Shown here: piece by piece, positions 17,552 to 27,244 of the stretch
How positions within the stretch are numbered: the first letter of the stretch is position 1
Layout: every line of letters starts with the position of its first letter
Origin: Spirosoma sp. 48-14
Lineage (GTDB): Bacteria > Bacteroidota > Bacteroidia > Cytophagales > Spirosomataceae
Reading direction: 5' to 3'
DNA: 64,000 nucleotides
Assembly: GCF_001898575.1 (NCBI RefSeq)
Contig: NZ_MKUD01000006.1
Location: 168,459 to 232,458, forward strand
Position numbers and translations under genes: made by a program
Notes under the pieces: model-generated
Told to the model about the DNA's origin: nothing
What the model saw: the letters and a program-made list of their open reading frames with translations, nothing else
The model's database searches: none

Positions 17552-18316
17552 TTAGCGATTCACCGAAATATTCATCCCCACTACCTGGGAGCCGGTTCCG
17601 CCAAACACACCACGTGCCAGAATCGTATAGAACCGACCTGCATAGGGTTGGATGGTGCCTGAGACTACGACGGTAGATCCTCCGGTTGGCCTGATTTGCA
17701 CCGGAACGGCTGTAGAGCCGTAAGTGATGGTTGGGATGGGCACAAAAGCAGCGGTTCCTTTTAGCGGAGCAATTCCCGTAGCTACTACGGTTCCATTGAC
17801 AACCAAGTCGTAGGTGGCATTAGCGTCGGTGGTGCCCGTTACGAAGTTCAGCAGCCTAATATACGCTTTTGTCGGGTCGCTAGCCGTCAGATTATCGGTC
17901 AGCGTTAGCGTGCTGTAAGTAGGGGCGTTCCCATAAACGAAAACGGAATAGTAGGTATCGGCCTGGGTGCTTACATCGGTTGTTGCCACGGTGGCACCGG
18001 GCGTAGTCGTTGTACTGGATGGGGCCACTACTTTTACTTTTGCTGTTCCGGGCGTTATCAGTGCATAATCCTGAATCGGAAACGAGTTGTTGTAAGTAAC
18101 AGACGCTGCACTAGCAGGGGGAACCGTGTTTACACCCGAAAACCGCTGGTCGTTAATATAAAAATCGACACCTGACAAATCAGGCGCTAAGTGATAGAAC
18201 TTCACTCGGGCTCCTGTTGCGGGCGCAACGGAATCCAGAAAGTTAGCCTTGTCTCCACAGGCTAGCACGAACGAGCCGAGGCAGAGAATGAATAAAAACT
18301 TTATGATCTGTTTCAT
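17552..18316 (-). CDS. DUF4397 lipoprotein
   Basis: This 254-residue lipoprotein has a lipobox (FVLAC) near residue 21 and matches DUF4397 through VKFYHLAPDLSGVDFYIND, YNNSFPIQDYALITPGTAKVKV and a second Ig-like half. It is the last gene after a SusC and a SusD gene on the same strand (87 bp after SusD). It is therefore probably a surface-exposed accessory of that uptake system, perhaps a glycan- or protein-binding lipoprotein. The second ATG (18316) was preferred over 18325. Confidence 0.85.
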   Translation of the reverse strand: MKQIIKFLFILCLGSFVLACGDKANFLDSVAPATGARVKFYHLAPDLSGVDFYINDQRFSGVNTVPPASAASVTYNNSFPIQDYALITPGTAKVKVVAPSSTTTTPGATVATTDVSTQADTYYSVFVYGNAPTYSTLTLTDNLTASDPTKAYIRLLNFVTGTTDANATYDLVVNGTVVATGIAPLKGTAAFVPIPTITYGSTAVPVQIRPTGGSTVVVSGTIQPYAGRFYTILARGVFGGTGSQVVGMNISVNR

Positions 18317-18402
18317 AGATGGCATTGAATGAAAGTAGCGTTAAAGTAGGGTTGGAAAACCGGCCACTCTGGATCTGTTGAGGGAAAGTTTCCACTGCTC
18401 TA

Positions 18403-19926
18403 CTATTTCTGACTGAACCATTGCTCAACCGTATGATAATCGAGTGCATTACCGCCGTATTTATCCAGTGAGGCCCGGTTCCAAACATACTCTGAATTAT
18501 AGCGCGGACGAACCCGATAAGCCACCTTCCCGTTATTATCGGGAAAAAGCTGCGTACCATTGGGAGGTGTAAAGCCGATGTATACGTTCGGATCGTAATG
18601 ATACCGACGTAGATCAACCCAGGTTTCAATGATACCATGTCCTACCAGCGCCAGATACTTTTGTAGCATAACATCGCTGATTTTGAGTGCGCTGGCCGAT
18701 TGGGCAACTGCTGCACTGGCCAGATATTTGGCTTTGTCGGCGGCCGACACACCCGCGTAATCCATGGCTGCCCCAATACCCGCCTGATAAGCCGCTAATG
18801 CGGTCGCTTTGTCGCCTTTAATGAAGGCTGCTTCAGCTTTAATAAACTGAATTTCGGAGTAGGTCAGGAGAGGGAACGGCGCCCCATCTCTGTAAATGTA
18901 TTTGCCTGGCGTGGTACCCGACACCACTAGATTCGGTAATTCGCCCCAGAAGGTCGGAATCCGTTTGGTATTGCCATTTACGTTGTTGGGATCACCCTGG
19001 GTGGGTACTACACCCCGATAAACTCCATCGGGAGAAGCCGACGTCAGAATCGGTTGGCGAGGGTCAACAACACCGCCAAATACGCGGCCGTCGAGCAAAC
19101 TAACCAGAAAATCCGTCTGGCGATATGTACCCAGGTTGCTGCGCGTAACACCGAAGAAATTCATCAGGGCTGAGTTGCCCCCGGCCGTAAACGGAATGTT
19201 GAAGTTGTCGGCGTTGCTGGCCAGCGACTTATTGCAGTAGTCGATAACCACATCTGGATTATAGCTGGATTTGTTGCTAATATGGTGGGCGTTACGGGCC
19301 AATACACCATACGCAAACTTGATCCATTTTGATCGATCGCCACCATACACCAGATCGCCACGCGCCAGCGATGCCTGCGAAACGGCTCCATCCGTGCGGT
19401 TAAGGTCGGTCAGGGCATCGTTCGCCAGTTGCTTGACGTAGGCATACACATCCTCCTGCGTGTCGTAATCAAACACATAACGGTTTGGCTCGAAGGCTTC
19501 TTTGAGCACAATTTCGCCGTGATAGTCGGTTGTGGTCTGCCAGCTCCAGGCGAAAATAGCCTTCGCTACGCCACTATAATCCCACTTTTGCTTGGCTTTC
19601 GCGTCGTCGATCATTAGCTGGATATTCTGCCCCAGGTTCCAGTAGTTCATCCGCCAGATCATTCCGGCATTATCCGAACCGGCATCATATCCCATCCGAT
19701 CCCAGTTGTTGTTGGCGGTAGCCTCGCTCCAGTTCTGAATATATTTGCCAATAAACCGGGAGTCGAACTGCTCGCCGAAGGCCATCTGGGCAAACATCGG
19801 TGGTAGCAAAACATAGCCTTCCGCAATCTGAGGGTTAGAAGGATCGCGGTTAATATCCAGGTATTTTTCGCAGCTACTCATTGTTATCAGACTGAGCAGC
19901 AGTGCGAGTAGGGTAAGTCGTTTCAT
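18403..19926 (-). CDS. SusD/RagB-family lipoprotein (SusD-like_2 type)
   Basis: This 507-residue protein has a lipoprotein signal with SSC at the cleavage site, followed by EKYLDINRDPSNPQ, typical of the SusD-like_2 family. Helical TPR-like repeats follow (VAKAIFAWSWQTTTDYHGEI, YSEIQFIKAEAAFIKGDK). SusD proteins sit on the cell surface as a lid on the SusC barrel and bind the incoming oligomer. It lies directly downstream of a SusC gene on the same strand, 81 bp apart, with a repeat in between. The substrate is unknown. Confidence 0.92.
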   Translation of the reverse strand: MKRLTLLALLLSLITMSSCEKYLDINRDPSNPQIAEGYVLLPPMFAQMAFGEQFDSRFIGKYIQNWSEATANNNWDRMGYDAGSDNAGMIWRMNYWNLGQNIQLMIDDAKAKQKWDYSGVAKAIFAWSWQTTTDYHGEIVLKEAFEPNRYVFDYDTQEDVYAYVKQLANDALTDLNRTDGAVSQASLARGDLVYGGDRSKWIKFAYGVLARNAHHISNKSSYNPDVVIDYCNKSLASNADNFNIPFTAGGNSALMNFFGVTRSNLGTYRQTDFLVSLLDGRVFGGVVDPRQPILTSASPDGVYRGVVPTQGDPNNVNGNTKRIPTFWGELPNLVVSGTTPGKYIYRDGAPFPLLTYSEIQFIKAEAAFIKGDKATALAAYQAGIGAAMDYAGVSAADKAKYLASAAVAQSASALKISDVMLQKYLALVGHGIIETWVDLRRYHYDPNVYIGFTPPNGTQLFPDNNGKVAYRVRPRYNSEYVWNRASLDKYGGNALDYHTVEQWFSQK

Positions 19927-19934
19927 TAATGTAT

Positions 19935-20005
19935 GATATAGGGTATGTGATATATGGTGTCAGAATGAGCCTAGGCTATCCATTCTGAATCATATATCCT
20001 ATATA
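19935..20005. repeat. Imperfect inverted repeat between susC and susD
   Basis: Arms 19935-19967 and 19981-20005 pair over about 24 bp with mismatches, and the loop contains the palindrome AGCCTAGGCT. It sits between the SusC stop and SusD start, where partial termination could set the SusC:SusD ratio. Confidence 0.65.
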
Positions 20006-20007
20006 AA

Positions 20008-23000
20008 TTAGAAGCCTACGCGCAGACCAGCCGAGAAACCACGGGGAACCGATAACGTGCCAAAATCAATACCACCCGCACCGACACCACCCGATGTCGC
20101 TGTAGTACCATTTACGTTTGGATCGGCCCCGGTGTAGTTGGTCACTAGGAATAAATCAGTTCCGTTGACAAACACACTGGCCTGCTTGAATACCTTCGAC
20201 TTGTTCAGCAAGGCTGTCGGCAGCACGTAACTTAACGTTACATCGCGCAGACGTAGCCAGTTGATATCTTTCTCGACAAACTCCGACTCTGGAATCGAGT
20301 TGTAATAATCGGTTGACCGTAGCGAAGGAATGATCTGGATCGTGTTGGGGGTTGGCGTGCCGGTATCTTCTTTACCATCGCGCAGAACGCCCTTGAATAC
20401 GACCGGCGTATCGCGATCAAGCGTTTTTTTGCTTAGTCCCGAGCGCCAGAGATACATGGCCGTTCCGTTGAACACGTCACCCCCTTTGCGAATGTCGAGC
20501 AGGAACGATAAGCTCAGCGACTTGTACCGGAACGAGTTGGTCAGGCCAATCGTGAAATCGGGATTACGGTCGCCAATGGGCAGGAAGGTGGCATTGGTAA
20601 TGGGCAGGCCTGTGCCTGGATTCACCAGAATGTCGCCGTTTTTGTTGCGAGCGTAACTGTATCCGCCAATGGCCGTAGCCGAGCCGCTACCACGCTGGTA
20701 GTAGTTGAAGTTATAGCTTCGGTAGGCCGCGTTGTCGCTGGGGAAATACGATGGCAGGTTACTTACAAACGCACTGGAACGGGCATTGCCATAGAGCCAG
20801 GTGTCGGAGTTATAATATTCCGGTACATCAGCAGGGAGGTTCTTCACGTCCGTTTTCAACTTCGAGAAGTTCAGAATGACATCCCAGCCGAAATCTGCTT
20901 TTTTCACAGGTGAACCTTTCAATTGCAGCTCAACGCCCCGGTTGTTGAATGTTCCTCCGTTCAGCAGACCGAAAATGAATCCGGTAGCATAGCTAAGTCG
21001 TTGGGTAACAATCTGCTGGGAAAGCGTTTTGTTGTAGTACGCAAAGTCGAGGCCAAGGCGTCCACCAAAAAACATCAACTCGGTACCCACTTCATAACTT
21101 TCGCCACGTTCGGGTTTTAGATCGGGGTTACTGCCGTAAAAATCATAGGCAAAACCACCACCTGTAGAGGTCTGCGGAACCAGCGTGGCGGCTACTTTAT
21201 AAGGAGGAGCATCTCGTCCCGTCTGTCCGTAACTGGCCCGAAGTTTACCGTAGTAGAAGGTATTCCCACGCGCTTTGAGGGCTGGCAGGTCCGAGAAATT
21301 GAACGCCAGCGAAGCCGCTGGGTAGAAGAAGCTGCGATTAGCTGCGGGCAGGGTCGATGACCAGTCATTCCGGCCGGTAACGGTCAGAATCAGGAGTTCG
21401 TCATAATTCAACGTCAGGCTTCCCAGCACACTTTGCAGCCTTTGTTGCGTCTGCGTGTATTTGTTCCGTTGTGTAGTTGGGTCGGTGTTGTTCGTTGAGT
21501 TGAAGTCAGGCAAATAGAGCCGTTCGCCGTAAGCTGTCGTAACCTTATAATTCCGGTCGTCGATAGTGGTTCCGAGCAGCAGGGAGGTGCTTAGCTTCCC
21601 AAAGTTCTTCTTGAGTGTCGCAAGCAGGTTCCCGTTTAACAATTGACTATTCTCTAACGCATTTTCAACAGAACCTTTGGTCGAGAATCCGCCAAGGGTG
21701 ACATCTGTACCCTGCCAGGATTCTGGACTCAGGAAGAGGTTACTTTGAGTCGAGTACAGGTCAGCGCCGAAACGACCTGTCAGGTTCAGCCAGGGCGTTG
21801 GGTTATAGTTCAGCTGGAAGTTGGCAATGGTCCGGTTGGTGATGTCGCCACTTTTGTTTTTGTTGACCGAAAAGAATGGGTTGTCGGTTTCGCCCTGGTT
21901 GATGCTACCACCCAGAATTCGTCGTGTACCATCTGGATTCAGGTAGTTTCGAACATCATCATTGGCTGGCCAGGCAAGCAGACTGATCAGAAACCCGTTG
22001 TTGCCCCGAATGGCCTTCGTCACCTGCGAATTGACGTAATTCAACGAGGTCATAACGTCCAGTTTCGGGCTGAGACGGGCCGTTCCCGTAAGCCGTACAG
22101 ATAGCCGCTTATAACCCGTGGTCGGTACAACCCCCGTCTGATTGGTGTAGTTGGTCGATAGCCGGTAAGTGGCTACATCACTCCCCCCTTCAAAGCCCAC
22201 ATTATGAACCTGAGTAAAGCCTTTCTGAAAAAAGCTGCGGACGTTGTCGTAGATAGGGGCATCCGATGCGTATTTGGGGCCGAAATAAGCCGGGATTGTA
22301 GCGGCACTTGGATTTGCATACCCCTGTGTACCACGGCCGTAAACCGTCTGCGTTTCGGGAAAGCGATAGACTTCGGTCGTTTGAAAGCGGTTGTCATAAG
22401 TTACCCGGCCAGCACCTTTTCCGCCTTTTTTCGTCGTAATCACGATAGCACCCGACGAAGCATCGATGCCGTACAGAGCAGCGGCTTCGGGGCCTTTCAG
22501 GACGGTGATGCTCTCAATATCGTTCGGGTTGATGTCGGCTGCCCGGTTCAGGTAGTCGTTATCGCGGTTGGGGCGGTTGGAAACCAGCGCTCCCTGGTTG
22601 AACGTCCGGTTGTCAATAGGTAATCCATCGACAACGAACAGGGGTTGGTTATTGCCTCCAATTGAACTGGCACCACGTAGCTGAATCATGGCCGAAGAAC
22701 CGGGAGTTCCGGAGGTCGTTGTCATGGTCAGACCGGCTACCCGGCCCTGCATACCCACCAGGAAGTTATCACGCTGGGCGTTGGCAATATCCTGACCTTT
22801 TACCAGGCCAACCGAGTAGCCCAGTGCCCGCTGTTCCTGCTTGATGCCGAGAGCCGTTACGACGACTTCGCTTAATTCTGACTCAGAATCGGCCAGGCTA
22901 ATGTTGATTTGGCTTTGTGCGCCCACTTCAATTGTTTGGGCGGTCATTCCGATCAGGCTAAATACCAGCGTGGCATTTGGGCCAACGGTAAGTTTATAAT

Positions 23001-23184
23001 TACCGGCTCCGTCGGTTGTAGTGCCACGCGTTGTGCCTTTGACTTGGACGTTTGCACCAGGGAGGGGACTGCCATCTTTGGCCGATGTGACTTTACCCGT
23101 GATCGTGCGATCCTGAGCATACACTTTCGTCAGCATGGCCAGACTAATCAGCAGTATGTAAATACTGCGTATACGTGCTCTCAT
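20008..23184 (-). CDS. SusC/RagA-family TonB-linked outer-membrane transporter
   Basis: This 1058-residue protein has a signal peptide ending in VYAQ and a carboxypeptidase-D-regulatory-like domain (ITGKVTSAKDGSPLPGANVQV). A plug domain follows, with SEVVVTALGI, LRGASSIGGNNQPLFVVDG and AAALYGIDASSGAIVITTKKG, then a 22-strand barrel ending in an aromatic residue (LRVGF). It moves large substrates across the outer membrane using TonB energy, with the SusD partner encoded next. The start at 23184 begins the signal peptide; the longer frame to 23253 is rejected. Confidence 0.93.
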   Translation of the reverse strand: MRARIRSIYILLISLAMLTKVYAQDRTITGKVTSAKDGSPLPGANVQVKGTTRGTTTDGAGNYKLTVGPNATLVFSLIGMTAQTIEVGAQSQINISLADSESELSEVVVTALGIKQEQRALGYSVGLVKGQDIANAQRDNFLVGMQGRVAGLTMTTTSGTPGSSAMIQLRGASSIGGNNQPLFVVDGLPIDNRTFNQGALVSNRPNRDNDYLNRAADINPNDIESITVLKGPEAAALYGIDASSGAIVITTKKGGKGAGRVTYDNRFQTTEVYRFPETQTVYGRGTQGYANPSAATIPAYFGPKYASDAPIYDNVRSFFQKGFTQVHNVGFEGGSDVATYRLSTNYTNQTGVVPTTGYKRLSVRLTGTARLSPKLDVMTSLNYVNSQVTKAIRGNNGFLISLLAWPANDDVRNYLNPDGTRRILGGSINQGETDNPFFSVNKNKSGDITNRTIANFQLNYNPTPWLNLTGRFGADLYSTQSNLFLSPESWQGTDVTLGGFSTKGSVENALENSQLLNGNLLATLKKNFGKLSTSLLLGTTIDDRNYKVTTAYGERLYLPDFNSTNNTDPTTQRNKYTQTQQRLQSVLGSLTLNYDELLILTVTGRNDWSSTLPAANRSFFYPAASLAFNFSDLPALKARGNTFYYGKLRASYGQTGRDAPPYKVAATLVPQTSTGGGFAYDFYGSNPDLKPERGESYEVGTELMFFGGRLGLDFAYYNKTLSQQIVTQRLSYATGFIFGLLNGGTFNNRGVELQLKGSPVKKADFGWDVILNFSKLKTDVKNLPADVPEYYNSDTWLYGNARSSAFVSNLPSYFPSDNAAYRSYNFNYYQRGSGSATAIGGYSYARNKNGDILVNPGTGLPITNATFLPIGDRNPDFTIGLTNSFRYKSLSLSFLLDIRKGGDVFNGTAMYLWRSGLSKKTLDRDTPVVFKGVLRDGKEDTGTPTPNTIQIIPSLRSTDYYNSIPESEFVEKDINWLRLRDVTLSYVLPTALLNKSKVFKQASVFVNGTDLFLVTNYTGADPNVNGTTATSGGVGAGGIDFGTLSVPRGFSAGLRVGF

Positions 23185-23250
23185 AAGCAGATAGTTTGGG
23201 GTAGTTGATGAAAAAAAATGGATTAAAATTGAGTTAACGGGGCAAAGAAA

Positions 23251-23258
23251 CAAAAATA
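23251..23258 (-). promoter_or_regulatory. -7 box of the minus-strand susC
   Basis: The minus-strand reading TATTTTTG matches TAnnTTTG, about 66 nt ahead of the ATG at 23184. The -33 box is not clear. Confidence 0.4.
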
Positions 23259-23472
23259 TAGGTTCAGTAGAGTAAAGAATAGGGTTTTAAAAATCACCCA
23301 AAAGAGGCTTCCTATATCTATAGTTGATTAACTGCCTTGGTAATCAGTTTTGTAGAATTATGTGTAGGTACTTTAAATGTTGGCATAGATAATATTTTGA
23401 AATCGCTCGGTCAGTATGCATTTTGTGTGTACCCGGCAGAAGCCTTCGTTAGTCGTTTCGTCGACAAACGAT

Positions 23473-23480
23473 TACTTTTG
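23473..23480 (+). promoter_or_regulatory. -7 box of the TonB-type receptor
   Basis: TACTTTTG matches TAnnTTTG, 19 bp before the ATG at 23500. The leader would be only about 13 nt. Confidence 0.45.
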
Positions 23481-23499
23481 CCGGGTAACTTGTTTTTGA

Positions 23500-25908
23500 A
23501 TGATTCGTTTCTGCGCCATCTTGTTCTGCTTTTTTCTTACGTTAAGTAGATCATCTGTACTTATTGCCCAGCCTAATTCGCTCCGCATCCGTATCCAGGA
23601 AGCCAACCAACAGGCTGTTATAGGGGCAACCCTGCAACTAACCGACCGAGCCGATTCGACCCGTAAACTGTATGCGCTGAGTGATACGGCAGGCCGGGCT
23701 GCGTTTATCTTAACGCCTGGTCATTCCTACCGACTCCTGGTGACTTCGGTGGGGTATAAACCGCTTCGAAAAGAGCCTTTGCTAACCTCAACGCAGCCGC
23801 TATTGACTTTGGTAATGACACCCGACAATGTACAACTGGGGGCTGTGTCGGTAACGGCTGCTAAACCTCTGGTGCGTCAGGAAGACGATAAGATGATTGT
23901 TGACCCGGAGCCAGTGGCGGCTACAAGTACCAGTGCTTACGAATTGCTGGAAAAAACGCCGGGGCTTTTTCTGGACCCGGATGGGAACGTGTATTTGAGC
24001 AGTACGACCCCCGCTACGATTTACATCAATGGGCGGGAACAGAAAATGAGTGCCGCCGATATAGCGTCCATTTTGAAAAGCCTGCCACCGAATAGCATAG
24101 CACGTATGGAGATTCTTCGAACTCCTTCGGCGCGGTATGATGCCAGTAGTAGTGGTGGGGTCGTGAATATTGTTCTGAAGAAAGGAATTAGCCTTGGGAT
24201 GACCGGGTCCGCCAACGCGGGTTTTAACCAGGGGCGATTTGGTAATCAGTTTGTTGGGTTGAATCTGAACAATAGCCGGGGCAAACGGACATCCTATCTG
24301 AATTTGAATTATACCCACCGGAATTCGTATGAGCAGATTCTGACGAATCGAACATTTTCGCCCGATTCCATTTTGCGGCAGGATGCCTATACAACGTACC
24401 CGGCTCATGTTTTTTACACCGGGTATGGCTTGGGATTCGAGCTTTCCCGGAAATGGGATTTAAATCTGGATGGGCGCTTTGCCTGGAATCAGTCGTCGTC
24501 ATCGGCTGCCAATCGGAATCAGATCAGCCAGCTTAGTCTCAATCGATTGGTGTCAGATAATTTGAATCTGACAGATGGATCTAATCGCATGCTTTCGATT
24601 AGTCAGGGAGCAAACCTGAAATATAAAATCGATACGCTGGGGTCTGAATGGATTACCGATGTGTCATACAACTACACCGGCAACCGGGGCGATCAGGTAT
24701 TCTCAACACAGTACTCGTTGCCTGAACGCCCCGAGACGCGTGGTGATGGCAACTTTGATTCGCAACGCCAATTGATTGCCCTGCAAACCGACTTAAAATA
24801 TAAGCTCACCAAAACAATTACGGTTGAAACAGGGGCCAAACTAACCTGGCAGCAATTCACTAGTCGGCAAGATTATTTTACGGTGATCGCGAATCAGCGG
24901 CAACCAAATGGTAGCCGGACGAATGCCTTTGATTATCGGGAAAATATCAATTCGGCCTATGCCCAGGCATCCAAAACAATCGGGCCATTCCTGCTGAAGG
25001 CGGGTCTTCGGTTGGAGAACACGAACATGAATGGGCATCAGCGAATACCGACAGATACGTCATTTAAAATTAACCGGACCGATTTGTTCCCGTATGTATA
25101 CCTAAGTCGTCGGGTTGCTAAAATTGCCGGGTATGAACTACGGAGCTATCTGGTGTATCGGCGATCCATTACCCGTCCTGCCTACGATTACCTGAATCCC
25201 GCAGCGCGTTATGTCGATCAATACCTGTACGATCGGGGTAATCCGGCGCTGCGACCTCAATTCACCGAAAATTACGAGATAAACATCAGTGTAGAAGATC
25301 GGCCTTTGTTTGCGATCGGGCAGAATAATACCCGTGATATTTTTACGAATGTCGTGTATCAGGACCCCATCAATCGGAGTATTGCGTACCGAACGTACGA
25401 CAATCTGGGTACGAATAAAGAGACGTATTTTCGTGTGCTGGCTGGTATTCCGCCCATCAAGCGGTATTTCTTTGTCGTGGGAGCGCAGTACAATTACAAC
25501 GAGTATTCGGGGGTTTATGAAAATCGTCCGCTAAATTTTAAGCGCGGAAGCTGGTCATTTTTTACCTATCATTCGCTCAAGATCGACACCCGCTCTACCT
25601 TAACTCTAAATGGATTTATTCGTACGAAAGGCCAGCTTCAATTTTATGAGTTGAGCAATTTCGGGGCACTCAACCTGAGTTTGAATCGGAAATTTATGCA
25701 GGACAAACTGATGGTAACGTTGACCGCGAATGACATCTTTTTTACGAACTTTTACGACTTTACCCTTCAGCAAGGATCGGTATCGGCCAATGGATTACGT
25801 CGAAACGATACCCGCCGATTCGGATTGACATTGCGGTATAACTTCGGGCTCCGCAAAAAAGAAGAACGGGTCAATATGTTCAACATTGACCCGCAGCCGC
25901 AGAATTGA
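23500..25908 (+). CDS. TonB-dependent receptor-type outer-membrane barrel
   Basis: This 802-residue protein has a signal peptide (MIRFCAILFCFFLTLSRSSV...AQ), a carboxypeptidase-regulatory-like domain (residues about 25-110) and a plug domain with TPGLFLDPDGNVYLSS and TPSARYDASSSGGVVNIVLKKG. A long barrel follows of the outer membrane beta-barrel type seen in Bacteroidota receptors without a SusD partner. It ends in a polar tail (NMFNIDPQPQN) and not in the aromatic residue usual for barrels. It may be an importer of siderophores, peptides or the like; the substrate cannot be read. The stop codon begins a 31-bp inverted repeat. Confidence 0.85.
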   Translation: MIRFCAILFCFFLTLSRSSVLIAQPNSLRIRIQEANQQAVIGATLQLTDRADSTRKLYALSDTAGRAAFILTPGHSYRLLVTSVGYKPLRKEPLLTSTQPLLTLVMTPDNVQLGAVSVTAAKPLVRQEDDKMIVDPEPVAATSTSAYELLEKTPGLFLDPDGNVYLSSTTPATIYINGREQKMSAADIASILKSLPPNSIARMEILRTPSARYDASSSGGVVNIVLKKGISLGMTGSANAGFNQGRFGNQFVGLNLNNSRGKRTSYLNLNYTHRNSYEQILTNRTFSPDSILRQDAYTTYPAHVFYTGYGLGFELSRKWDLNLDGRFAWNQSSSSAANRNQISQLSLNRLVSDNLNLTDGSNRMLSISQGANLKYKIDTLGSEWITDVSYNYTGNRGDQVFSTQYSLPERPETRGDGNFDSQRQLIALQTDLKYKLTKTITVETGAKLTWQQFTSRQDYFTVIANQRQPNGSRTNAFDYRENINSAYAQASKTIGPFLLKAGLRLENTNMNGHQRIPTDTSFKINRTDLFPYVYLSRRVAKIAGYELRSYLVYRRSITRPAYDYLNPAARYVDQYLYDRGNPALRPQFTENYEINISVEDRPLFAIGQNNTRDIFTNVVYQDPINRSIAYRTYDNLGTNKETYFRVLAGIPPIKRYFFVVGAQYNYNEYSGVYENRPLNFKRGSWSFFTYHSLKIDTRSTLTLNGFIRTKGQLQFYELSNFGALNLSLNRKFMQDKLMVTLTANDIFFTNFYDFTLQQGSVSANGLRRNDTRRFGLTLRYNFGLRKKEERVNMFNIDPQPQN

Positions 25909-25975
25909 GACTAGAACGTGGATTGTCAGGATTCGTTAAAATCTACGAATCCTGACAATCCACGTTCTAGTCTCA
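25906..25975. repeat. 31-bp perfect inverted repeat with a stop codon at each end
   Basis: Arms 25906-25936 and 25945-25975 are exact complements around an 8-nt loop. The outermost bases on both sides are the TGA stops of the two converging genes (25906-25908 plus; 25973-25975 minus). Confidence 0.95.
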
Positions 25976-26527
25976 TTTGCCCTGGTAAATAGGCCGTGTA
26001 AATGGCGGTTGAAGGAGCAGATGGAACGAATTCTCATCTCCCAGTACGACCGCCCGACGCAGGTCGTTTTCGGCTTGAGGTAATTGCCGAAGTTGAATCC
26101 GGGCTAATGCCCGCCAGCGATAGGCATCAGGTTGCTCATCGTGGTAATGCCATACCGCTTTGTCGAACTCCCGGAAAGCCAACTGAAATTCGGCCGTGTG
26201 GTAATAGGCTACGCCCCGATCCAGGTAGCATTCGGCCAGGGTATTATCCCGGCTGATGGCTTCGGTCAGGTCGTAAATAGCTGAGTAATAATTCTCCTGA
26301 AAAAGCTGACACTTACCCCGATAGGCATACGCAATAGCTGATTTCGGGTGTTGCCGAACGGCTTTATCGAAGTATGAGTAAGCGTCCGAAATATTCCGTT
26401 GCTGAACCAGATCGATGCCTCTCTGAAATCGTTTGAGGTCTTTTTCAGAGACAGTGTCGTGGTCAACCAGGAAATACCGGATGGTCATATAAATTCCAAA
26501 AAGCAGACATAATAAGGTAATTTCCAT
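25973..26527 (-). CDS. Membrane-anchored TPR protein
   Basis: The 184-residue product has an N-terminal hydrophobic anchor (MEITLLCLLFGIYMTIRYFLV) and about three tetratricopeptide repeats, such as SAIAYAYRGKCQLFQENYYSA, AECYLDRGVAYYHTAEFQLA and DAYRWRALARIQLRQLPQAENDLRRA. TPR proteins mediate protein-protein contact; no partner is evident. The repeats probably face the cytoplasm or periplasm depending on anchor orientation, which I cannot fix. Its stop codon forms the right end of a 31-bp inverted repeat. Confidence 0.75.
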   Translation of the reverse strand: MEITLLCLLFGIYMTIRYFLVDHDTVSEKDLKRFQRGIDLVQQRNISDAYSYFDKAVRQHPKSAIAYAYRGKCQLFQENYYSAIYDLTEAISRDNTLAECYLDRGVAYYHTAEFQLAFREFDKAVWHYHDEQPDAYRWRALARIQLRQLPQAENDLRRAVVLGDENSFHLLLQPPFTRPIYQGK

Positions 26528-26592
26528 ATCTCCTCTGGTTTTCCTAATCCTGCGAATTTAGCGCTTCAGGGACGATCGAACAAGTAACTTAA

Positions 26593-26943
26593 TCAGTTTA
26601 ATGCCGCCTGAACGGCTTTGGGTAAACTTTTCCGAACGAGTTCGTAGGAGTGGTCGATCCACTCCTGAAGCTCGGTTGTCCGAACGCTCCCGTTAACAGT
26701 TATTGTGTTCCAATGTGTCTTGTTCATGTGATAACCCGGCGCTACTGCGGGATGCTCATCCTGAAGCTGTACAGCCCGTTCCGGATCACATTTTAAGTTA
26801 ATTGTCGTGGGCTGGCTTTCTGTTGCCAATAGGGCAAACATTTTGCCTCCTACTTTAAAAACGAGCGTATCGCCCCCAAATGGAAACGATTCGGTAACGC
26901 CCGGTTTGGCAATGCAGTAGTCGCGTATGGTTTCGATATTCAT
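26593..26943 (-). CDS. MmcQ/YjbR-family protein
   Basis: The 116-residue product matches the MmcQ/YjbR family (CyaY-like fold, sometimes described as DNA-binding) through CIAKPGVTESFPFGGDTLVFKVGGKMFAL, INLKCDPERAVQL and the late GYHMNKTHWNTI. The biological role of the family is poorly defined. Its ATG overlaps the stop of the small membrane gene upstream by four bases, so the two are co-translated. Confidence 0.85.
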   Translation of the reverse strand: MNIETIRDYCIAKPGVTESFPFGGDTLVFKVGGKMFALLATESQPTTINLKCDPERAVQLQDEHPAVAPGYHMNKTHWNTITVNGSVRTTELQEWIDHSYELVRKSLPKAVQAALN

Positions 26944-27128
26944 CGGGTACAGTGACGAACTGTGTACACAACAATGGCCATCAGAAACATCACAATCGAA
27001 ATTCGATTGATACCGTGCATCATACGCAGGTTTGTGCTGGTTGGCTGGTTTGGATCGGGCTTGCGGAATACCCGTATGAAATAGGTAAAGACCGGCCCAA
27101 TTTTCAGATAATTAAGGAGTCTGTTCAC
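26940..27128 (-). CDS. Small membrane protein, DUF6728-like
   Basis: I place the start at the GTG at 27128, giving 62 residues that begin VNRLLNYLKIGPVFTYF and contain one C-terminal membrane segment (ISIVMFLMAIVVYTV). The segment NLRMMHGINRIS precedes it. It resembles the short DUF6728 proteins of Bacteroidota as I remember them. A longer reading to 27191 adds an unrelated N-terminus. The four-base overlap with the MmcQ/YjbR gene suggests joint expression. Function is unknown. Confidence 0.55.
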   Translation of the reverse strand: MNRLLNYLKIGPVFTYFIRVFRKPDPNQPTSTNLRMMHGINRISIVMFLMAIVVYTVRHCTR

Positions 27129-27244
27129 GAGAGTGTCAATGTATACTGTACAAAGAAAAACGGATAATGCGATTGCTTCTCCAGATAACAATCCTCAACG
27201 GGTAAACATTACCGCAAGCCTGACTATTCATGCTACATTTTTCA

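Larger units (their letters stand above)
23185..23499. other. Divergent promoter region of the SusC and TonB-receptor genes
   Basis: About 315 bp lie between two divergent outer-membrane transporter genes. Besides the two -7 candidates at 23251-23258 and 23473-23480 I see no gene or long repeat. Confidence 0.5.

Noticed and set aside
26593-27128. MmcQ/YjbR plus small membrane protein as toxin-antitoxin pair
   Set aside because: The four-base overlap is ordinary operon coupling, and neither protein resembles a toxin.
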